Part shown: positions 15,863 through 21,745 of the stretch, in pieces
Position numbering within the stretch: position 1 is the stretch's first letter
How the letters are laid out: each line of letters opens with the position of its first letter
Origin: Saccharopolyspora oryzae
Lineage (GTDB): Bacteria; Actinomycetota; Actinomycetes; Mycobacteriales; Pseudonocardiaceae
Direction of reading: 5' to 3'
Length of the DNA: 50,723 nucleotides
NCBI RefSeq assembly: GCF_027853915.1
Contig: NZ_JAQGLA010000051.1
Coordinates: 1 to 50,723 of the forward strand
Position numbers and translations under genes: made by a program
The notes under the pieces: model-generated
The model's database searches: none
What the model was told of the DNA's origin: nothing
The model's input: only the letters and a program-made list of their open reading frames with translations

Positions 15863-15908
15863 CGCGATTTCAATGGAAATCAGACGTCCGATTTCAATGG
15901 AATTTGCG
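15863..15908 (-). promoter_or_regulatory. Bipartite TTCCATTGAAAT element upstream of the SDR operon
   Basis: Two inverted-repeat units, TTTCAATGGAAAT (15868-15880) and TTTCAATGGAATTT (15892-15905), start 24 bp apart. In reverse complement the whole element matches 36184-36230 almost base for base, including GCAAATTCCATTGAAATC at one end. It ends 26 bp before the SDR start codon at 15837, in promoter position. Confidence 0.75.
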
Positions 15909-15922
15909 TACCCCCGGTGCCG

Positions 15923-17596
15923 CTACTCCGCCGTGCGAGCGGTGTCGCGGAGTTGGCGGCGCAGGATCTTGCCAGTGGCCGTCTTCGGCAGCTCGTCGAG
16001 GATTTCGACGCTGCGCGGGTACTTGTAGGCGGCCAGCTGCTTCTTGCAGTGCTCGACGAGCTCCTCGGGTTCCGCCGTCCGGCCGCGGCTCAGGCTCACG
16101 AACGCCTTGACCGTCTCGCCCCGGTAGGCGTCGGGCACGCCGACGACGGCGACCTCGCGCACCGCCGGGTGTCCGTAGAGGACGTCCTCCACCTCGCGCG
16201 GCCACACCTTGAACCCGGAGGCGTTGATCATGTCCTTCTTGCGGTCCACCACGTAGAACCAGCCCTGGGCGTCCATGAACCCGACGTCGCCGGTGTGCAG
16301 CCGGCCGTCGCGGATCCCGGCCGCCGTCTCCTCGGGCTTGTCCCAGTAGGACGGCACCACCATCGGTCCTTCGATGACGATCTCGCCGACCTCCCCCACC
16401 GGCAGCTCGGCACCCTCGTCGTCGACGATGCGCACCACCGCGTCGAAGGTCGGCAACCCGACGCTGAGGGTGCCCGAGGCCTCGTCCACCGGAGCTTCCA
16501 GGTGCGGGGGCACCGAAGTCGCGGTCGCAGTGGTCTCGGTGAGCCCGTAGCCGTTGCGGATGTAGTGGCCGAACCGCTCGCGGAACGCCTCGACCACCGC
16601 CGGCGGCAGCGGCGCCCCGCCGGAGTGCACCAGCTCCAGCGACGAGAAGTGGTCGGCGGTGACCTCCGGGTGGTTCATGAGCGCCATGTACGCGGTGGAC
16701 GGTCCGACCATGTAGCTGGGCCGGTGTTCGGCGAGCACGTCGAGCACCACGCCGGGCTCGAAGCGGTAGGCCAGGTCCAGCTGGCGCCCGGCGGCCAGCG
16801 CACCGCCGAGCTGGCAGACCAGTCCGGTGATGTGGAACAGCGGTGCGAGCGCGAAGATCCCGTTCCCGCCGGTCTCCCGGAGCCGGACGGCGACGCCTTC
16901 GGAGTTGAACACCACGTTGCCGTGGGTGTTGGTGGCGCCCTTGGGAACTCCGCTGGTGCCGGAGGTGTAGACCAGCAGCGCGGTGTCCGAACTGGACGGT
17001 GTCACCGCAGGCGGCCGCCTCCCCGCGTTGGCCCGCGCGACGGCGAGCAGGTCCGCGCACCCGGCCGCGGGGCGCCGTTCGATGCGGCTGAACAGCCGCG
17101 GGTCGTGGCGGGTCTGCAGGTCCAGCTCGCTGGTGGTGACCGCGACGCGCACCCCGGCGGGTCCGGCCAGCTCGCCGAGCACGTCGTGCCAGCCCTGCTC
17201 GGAGGAGACCACCGCGGTGGGCCGCGCGTCGGCGAGGATCCGGGTCAGCTCGCGGCTCCGGTACATCGGGTTGAGCGGGACCACGATCGCCCCGGCCTTC
17301 CACCCGGCCAGCAGCGCGATCGCGAACTGCGGCACGTTCTGCAGGTACACCGCGATCCGGTCGCCGACGGCGACGCCCTCGTCGACGAAGTGCTGCGCCA
17401 GCCCGTCGCTGAGCTCGTCGAGCTCGCGGAAGCTGAGCCGGCCGTCGAAGTAGGTGGTGGCGACCCGGTGCGGGTGCTCGCGGCACGCGGCGGCGAACAC
17501 CTCGAGCAGGCTGCCGAACCGCGGTTCGATCGTTTCTGGGATCTCGCCCGCGTAGAGCTCCAGCCACGGCCGTGCGTCGTAAGGGCTGACCAACAC
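15923..17596 (-). CDS. Class I adenylate-forming acyl-CoA synthetase
   Basis: 557 residues. Motifs in order: LVYTSGTSGVPKGA (A3), NGYGLTETTATAT (A5), LHTGDVGFMDAQGWFY (A7), DRKKDMINASGFKVWPREVE (A8) and PKTATGKILRR (A10 Lys). It is a close paralogue of the synthetase at 11853-13502; the N-terminal substrate domain differs more than the C-terminal domain, so the two probably accept different acids. GTG 17596 has GGAGGTGGC directly upstream. A perfect ACCGACCAGTCGGT operator lies 17 bp upstream. Confidence 0.92.
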   Translation of the reverse strand: MLVSPYDARPWLELYAGEIPETIEPRFGSLLEVFAAACREHPHRVATTYFDGRLSFRELDELSDGLAQHFVDEGVAVGDRIAVYLQNVPQFAIALLAGWKAGAIVVPLNPMYRSRELTRILADARPTAVVSSEQGWHDVLGELAGPAGVRVAVTTSELDLQTRHDPRLFSRIERRPAAGCADLLAVARANAGRRPPAVTPSSSDTALLVYTSGTSGVPKGATNTHGNVVFNSEGVAVRLRETGGNGIFALAPLFHITGLVCQLGGALAAGRQLDLAYRFEPGVVLDVLAEHRPSYMVGPSTAYMALMNHPEVTADHFSSLELVHSGGAPLPPAVVEAFRERFGHYIRNGYGLTETTATATSVPPHLEAPVDEASGTLSVGLPTFDAVVRIVDDEGAELPVGEVGEIVIEGPMVVPSYWDKPEETAAGIRDGRLHTGDVGFMDAQGWFYVVDRKKDMINASGFKVWPREVEDVLYGHPAVREVAVVGVPDAYRGETVKAFVSLSRGRTAEPEELVEHCKKQLAAYKYPRSVEILDELPKTATGKILRRQLRDTARTAE

Positions 17597-17613
17597 GCCA
17601 CCTCCACGTTGAG

Positions 17614-17627
17614 ACCGACCAGTCGGT
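17614..17627. promoter_or_regulatory. ACCGACCAGTCGGT operator
   Basis: 14-bp palindrome with perfect 6-bp arms around CA, 17 bp upstream of the acyl-CoA synthetase start at 17596. Same family as TACCGGCTAGTCGGTA at 5138-5153, at the other end of the catabolic island. Confidence 0.75.
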
Positions 17628-17704
17628 ACGTCCAGTCAACGACCCACACCCCGCCGCGTCAACCCTCCCCCGCTTCGCAACATCGCCAAACCGTTGACCG
17701 CCCA

Positions 17705-17720
17705 GCTGGTCTAGTCCATT
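17705..17720. promoter_or_regulatory. DasR-responsive element-like site (dre)
   Basis: GCTGGTCTAGTCCATT agrees at 13 of 16 positions with the known DasR site ACTGGTCTAGACCAGT. It lies 40-56 bp upstream of the chitinase start, the place where chitinase promoters of Streptomyces carry such boxes. Implies control by a DasR-type GntR repressor responding to amino-sugar phosphates. Confidence 0.7.
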
Positions 17721-17760
17721 TTGCGAAGACGCATCCGGTACGAATCCCCCGGAGGTCCGC

Positions 17761-18738
17761 ATGAAGAAACGCCTGGCCGCCCTGGCCGCGGCGGCCCTGA
17801 CCGCGCTCGCCCTCGCCCCGACCGCGACGGCCGACGCGCCGCAGGCGCTCCCGAAGCACCAGCTCACCGGCTACTGGCAGAACTTCACCAACAACGCCAA
17901 GCCGCTCAAGGTCAGCGACATCTCGCCGAACTACGACCTGATCGCCCTGGCCTTCGCCAACGCCGACCCGGCCCGCCCGGGCGCGGTCACCTTCAACGTC
18001 GACCCGGAGCTCTCCACCGCGCTCGGCGGCTACACGGACGACCAGCTCAAGGCCGACATCGCGGCGAAGAAGTCCGAGGGCAAGTCGTTCGTGCTCTCCA
18101 TCGGCGGCGAACTGGGCAACGTCGACCTGGGTTCCGAGGCGAACGTCGCCAACTTCGTCGATTCCGTCGGGAAGATCTTGGCGGACTACGGGATCGACGG
18201 GCTGGACATCGACCTGGAGCACGGCTTCAACGTCCCCAACGCCACCACCGCCGTTCAGCGGTTGCGCGAACAGGTGGGCGACGGATTCCTGCTGACCATG
18301 GCCCCGCAGACCCTCGACGTGCAGCCCGGCGGCAGCTACCTGGAGCTGATCGGCAACCTCAAGGACGTCATCACCGTCGTGCACACCCAGTACTACAACT
18401 CGGGTTCGATGAACGGCTGCGACGGCCAGGTGTACAGCCAGGGCTCGGTCGACTTCATCACCGCCCAGGCCTGCGGCCTGCTGCAGGTGCTGCGACCGGA
18501 CCAGGTCTCGCTGGGCCTGCCCGCCGCGCCGTCGGCAGCGGGCAGCGGGTACGTGGAGCCCGCGGTGGTCGGCAACGCGCTGAACTGCCTGACCGCCGCG
18601 AAGGACTGCGGTCAGTACACCCCGGACCAACCGCACCCCGAGCTCAGCGGCGTCATGACCTGGTCCATCAACTGGGATGCCAGCAGCGGCAACGCCTTCT
18701 CGGACCCGGTCCGGGCGCATTTGGACACGCTGCCGTAA
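17761..18738 (+). CDS. Secreted GH18 chitinase
   Basis: 325 residues. Signal peptide MKKRLAALAAAALTALALAP ending near ATADA. The GH18 catalytic motif DGLDIDLEHG (DxxDxDxE) is at residues about 147-156; LTGYWQNFTN begins the barrel, MAPQT and MTWSINWD are the later substrate-binding strands. It hydrolyses chitin outside the cell. There is only a catalytic domain, with no chitin-binding or fibronectin module, similar to small Streptomyces ChiC/ChiD-type cores. The ribosome site is CCGGAGG. A dre-like box upstream supports chitin/GlcNAc control. A hairpin follows at 18746-18803. Confidence 0.93.
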   Translation: MKKRLAALAAAALTALALAPTATADAPQALPKHQLTGYWQNFTNNAKPLKVSDISPNYDLIALAFANADPARPGAVTFNVDPELSTALGGYTDDQLKADIAAKKSEGKSFVLSIGGELGNVDLGSEANVANFVDSVGKILADYGIDGLDIDLEHGFNVPNATTAVQRLREQVGDGFLLTMAPQTLDVQPGGSYLELIGNLKDVITVVHTQYYNSGSMNGCDGQVYSQGSVDFITAQACGLLQVLRPDQVSLGLPAAPSAAGSGYVEPAVVGNALNCLTAAKDCGQYTPDQPHPELSGVMTWSINWDASSGNAFSDPVRAHLDTLP

Positions 18739-18745
18739 TCAAGAA

Positions 18746-18803
18746 CGACTCCGGTCGGGCATTCGGCCCACGATCACAGTGCTCCGCAACCCGACCGGAG
18801 TCG
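18746..18803 (+). terminator. Hairpin after the chitinase
   Basis: CGACTCCGGTCGGG (18746-18759) pairs perfectly with CCCGACCGGAGTCG (18790-18803); 14-bp stem, 30-base loop. Confidence 0.6.
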
Positions 18804-18906
18804 CGCGATCGTCACAGTCCGCAATCCACATGCTACGAAAAGTGAGATTCCGCACCAGGCGCACGTTCGCGCACACATTTCTGCCGTACCGCGCTACCCT
18901 GGAGGC

Positions 18907-19491
18907 ATGTCAGCCGCGCTGGAGACCGTGTTGGCACGAGCCGGTTTAAAGGTCACCGCCAACGAATTCCTGACACTGGTCGAGGATGCAGCCAAGAAGC
19001 TCACCTCGCCCCAGGGAGACCCAGCCGCGCACTTCACCGACGCGGAACGGGCCGCCCTGAGCGAGGCGGGGCTGGACCTGACGCCGCTCAGCGACGCCGA
19101 AGTCGACCCCCGTGCGCGCACCGTCGCCGAGCAGGCGGTGCTGCGCGACACCGCGCTGTCGGTCAACCAGGCCGCCGAGCGGATCGGGGTGGACACCAGC
19201 CGCATCCGGCACCGGATCAGCGAACGCCGCCTGATCGGCTGGAAGGACCGCGGTGGCTGGCGGCTGCCCGCGTGGCAGTTCACCGACACCGACGCGCTGC
19301 CCGGCCTGGACGTGGTGCTCGCGCTGATGCCGGTGGACCAACCCTCGCTGGTGCTGGCCAACTTCATGACCACGCCGCAGGAGGACCTCGAACTCGGGGA
19401 CCGCCCCGCGAGCCCGCGCGAGTGGCTGCTGGCAGGCGGCGACCCGCAGCGGGTGGCCGAGCTCGCCGCCACCATCGGCACCCCGGCCTGA
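18907..19491 (+). CDS. Antitoxin-like DNA-binding protein of a RES toxin-antitoxin pair
   Basis: 194 residues. Residues about 80-120 form a helix-turn-helix, with TALSVNQAAERIGVDTSRIRHRI and the winged RRLIGWKDRGGWRLPAWQF, as in excisionase/MerR-like domains. The C-terminal part (LVLANFMTTPQEDLEL, then SPREWLLAGGDPQRVAELA) matches the toxin-binding tail of Xre/MbcA/ParS antitoxins, which includes the PREWLLxGGDP-type element. GGAGG precedes the ATG. It lies 40 bp upstream of a RES-domain gene, the order of RES-Xre modules. Expected to bind its own promoter and neutralise the toxin. Confidence 0.78.
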   Translation: MSAALETVLARAGLKVTANEFLTLVEDAAKKLTSPQGDPAAHFTDAERAALSEAGLDLTPLSDAEVDPRARTVAEQAVLRDTALSVNQAAERIGVDTSRIRHRISERRLIGWKDRGGWRLPAWQFTDTDALPGLDVVLALMPVDQPSLVLANFMTTPQEDLELGDRPASPREWLLAGGDPQRVAELAATIGTPA

Positions 19492-19531
19492 TCGCACACC
19501 CCATCCACCGAGAACTCGATCCAGGACCTCC

Positions 19532-20188
19532 ATGGCACGGCTACCCCAGCCGCCTGCGCCCGCTGTGCTGCAGGCGATGCTCCGGCGCACCGAAGACGTC
19601 ATCGCGGTGCCGGCCGGTACTCGCCTCGTGCGCGTTTTCACCACCGGGGGCAACCACCCCCAGCAGTGGAACAGCTTCCGCTACGCGGGTCCGCTGCCGC
19701 ACGCCCGGTTCGACCCGCACCTGCCCAACGCGCAGGGCGGGCCGACGGTCACGCGCGAGCACGGCGTCCTGTACTTCTCGCTGTCGGTGCAGACCTGCAT
19801 CGCAGAGGTGTTCCAAGCGACTTCCACAGTGGACCGCCGGTCCCGCAGCCCGCAGCTGGTGCTGTTCCGTCCACGTCGGACGCTGCGCCTGCTGGACCTG
19901 ACCGGCCTGTGGCCGACCCGCGCCGGCGCCTCGCAGGCGATCGCCACCGGCCCCAAGCTGCGCACCCAGGCGTGGGCCCGCGGCATCCGCGCGGCCTACC
20001 CGGAGCTCGACGGCCTCTGGTACCGCTCCTCGATGGACGCGGGCAGCCCGTCGCTGTGCCTCTGGGATCCCCCGGCGGCCACGGCCCTGCCCGACTCCCC
20101 CGACGTCCTGCTCCCGCTGAGCCACCCGGGCCTGGACGTACCCCTGGGGCGGGTGTGCAAAGAACTCAGCTACACCCTCCTGGACTGA
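19532..20188 (+). CDS. RES-domain toxin (predicted NAD+ phosphorylase)
   Basis: 218 residues, the size of RES toxins. The RES fold is visible as LVRVFTTGG, NSFRYAGPLPHARFDPH, GVLYFSLSVQTCIAEVF and later GLWYRSSMDAGSPSLCLWD. In known members (MbcT, RES of Photorhabdus and Pseudomonas) an Arg, a Tyr and a Glu bind NAD+ and the enzyme depletes it; the Arg of RVF, the Tyr of VLYFS and the Glu of AEVF match those positions. It follows its antitoxin by 40 bp. Alternative: a domesticated RES protein without TA function. Confidence 0.78.
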   Translation: MARLPQPPAPAVLQAMLRRTEDVIAVPAGTRLVRVFTTGGNHPQQWNSFRYAGPLPHARFDPHLPNAQGGPTVTREHGVLYFSLSVQTCIAEVFQATSTVDRRSRSPQLVLFRPRRTLRLLDLTGLWPTRAGASQAIATGPKLRTQAWARGIRAAYPELDGLWYRSSMDAGSPSLCLWDPPAATALPDSPDVLLPLSHPGLDVPLGRVCKELSYTLLD

Positions 20189-20214
20189 CGTTCGAGCCGC
20201 TGGCCTGAAACGCG

Positions 20215-20245
20215 AAGGTGCCCGGAGCTCAGCTCCGGGCACCTT
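20215..20245. terminator. Bidirectional terminator
   Basis: AAGGTGCCCGGAGCT (20215-20229) pairs perfectly with AGCTCCGGGCACCTT (20231-20245), flanked by A/T on both sides, between the convergent RES gene and terC. Confidence 0.85.
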
Positions 20246-20260
20246 TCCGCTTGGTCCGGG

Positions 20261-21295
20261 TCAGGCCTTCTCGGCCTGCTCCGCCTCCGATTCGACCTCG
20301 CCGTTCTTCTTGGCCTTGGCCAGGCTCGCCCAGGTCGTGATCGCCAGGACCAGGACGATGAAGCTCAGCGACATCCAGTTGGTGATCTCCAGCCACTCCG
20401 GCACCAGGTGGTACTCGTGGAACGCGTGGATGATCAGCTTGATGCCGATGAAGCCGAGGATCACGGCCAAGCCCACCGACAGGTAGATCAGCTTGTCCAC
20501 CAGGCCGCCGAGCAGGAAGTACAGCTGCCGCAGCCCCATCAGCGCGAAGGCGTTGGCGGTGAAGACCAGGAACGGGTCCTGGGTGATGCCGAAGATCGCC
20601 GGGATCGAGTCGACCGCGAACAGCAGGTCGGCGCTGCCGATCGCGACGATGACCACGAACATCGGGGTCAGGAACTTCTTGCCGTCGATCTTCACGACCG
20701 ACTTGTGGCCGTGGTAGTCGTCGGTCACCGGGAACACCTTGCGCACCCAGCGGACGACGGCGTTCTCCTTGTACTCCTCGTCCTCGTCCTTCTTCCGCAC
20801 CATGCTGACGGCGGTCCAGATCAGGAACGCGCCGAAGATGAAGAAGATCCAGACGAACTGCTCGATCAGCGCGGCGCCCACGGCGATGAAGGCACCTCGC
20901 ATCACCAGCGCCAGCAGGATGCCGATCAGCAGCACGCGGTGCTGGTGGATCGACGGGACCGCGAAGCTCGACATGATCACCATGAAGATGAACAGGTTGT
21001 CGATGCTCAGCGAGTACTCGGTGATGTAACCGGTGAAGTACTGGATGGCGAAGTGCCCATCGCCGAAGATCCAGACACCGATGCCGAACGCCACCGCGCA
21101 AGCGACGTAGAAGGTGACCCAGCGCGCCGCCTCGCCCGTGGTGACCTCGTGCGGCTTGCGGTCCACGATCACCAGGTCGATCAGCAGCAGCAGGGCCAAA
21201 CCGCCGAGCGTGGCGGCCCAGATCCACCACGGGATGTCGAGCCGGTCAGCGGCTCGTGATGCCTGCTGGGCCAACAACGTCACGTCGGCACCCAT
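20261..21295 (-). CDS. TerC-family membrane protein (likely Mn2+ exporter)
   Basis: 344 residues with about 8-9 membrane segments. The family motifs TEYSLSIDNLFIF and GSADLLFAVDSIPAIFGIT carry the acidic residues proposed to bind metal. A central cytoplasmic stretch is rich in Lys/Glu/Asp (RKKDEDEEYKE). TerC proteins export manganese and help metallate secreted enzymes; the tellurite link is historical. ATG 21295 follows GGAGGTG. Its leader (21310-21440) resembles the yybP-ykoY manganese riboswitch, which supports Mn control. Confidence 0.9.
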   Translation of the reverse strand: MGADVTLLAQQASRAADRLDIPWWIWAATLGGLALLLLIDLVIVDRKPHEVTTGEAARWVTFYVACAVAFGIGVWIFGDGHFAIQYFTGYITEYSLSIDNLFIFMVIMSSFAVPSIHQHRVLLIGILLALVMRGAFIAVGAALIEQFVWIFFIFGAFLIWTAVSMVRKKDEDEEYKENAVVRWVRKVFPVTDDYHGHKSVVKIDGKKFLTPMFVVIVAIGSADLLFAVDSIPAIFGITQDPFLVFTANAFALMGLRQLYFLLGGLVDKLIYLSVGLAVILGFIGIKLIIHAFHEYHLVPEWLEITNWMSLSFIVLVLAITTWASLAKAKKNGEVESEAEQAEKA

Positions 21296-21309
21296 GGTCA
21301 CCTCCGGTT

Positions 21310-21440
21310 CAGGGCGTACGCCAAAGGACCGGAGGTCTCTTCCACCGGCTTGGCAGCCGGTCGACGGCACCGGGCTTGTCCTGGCAAGTTCCGTGATGAC
21401 GACGCCGCCGCGAAGGAATACTCCCCTCCACTTGCCAAGA
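21310..21440 (-). promoter_or_regulatory. yybP-ykoY-like manganese riboswitch
   Basis: On the minus strand the leader of terC contains GGGGAGTA (21426 to 21419), a hallmark of loop 1. It continues with AACTTGCCAGGACAAGCC, GTGCCGTCGACCGGC and CCGGTCCTTTGGCG (21333 to 21320), which matches the conserved loop 3 region, ACCTTTG. The order, spacing of roughly 100 nt and position in front of terC all fit the family. Identified from memory of the consensus, not by a covariance search. Confidence 0.72.
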
Positions 21441-21745
21441 TTGTCACTTATGCGCACCCCTCGACACCAGCCGGGGGCCACCACAAGCAACGAACATCAC
21501 GCACGGACCGTAATGGGCATATCCCCCAGGAGCAACGCTGGACACGCCGGTGGTGTCCCGACGGCGGCCGGATCGGGCCTTGTCCTCCCGCCGATCACCG
21601 TTATGATCACCCGGACCCGGTCCCAGCCGGGACCGCACGCGGGGATGCGGCAACGACCCGATGGCGGGCACGACGAGGTGTCCGGTTTCTGTTTGGTCTC
21701 TGGTTCATAGCTTCTTGGTCTTCGCACTCGTCTGGATACGAACCG
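21441..21745. other. Intergenic region between terC leader and ABC operon
   Basis: About 300 bp. It holds a small perfect hairpin, CGGTCCC/GGGACCG, at 21618-21635 and otherwise no credible gene, RNA or repeat. It must contain the outward promoters of terC and of the ABC fusion gene. Confidence 0.4.
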
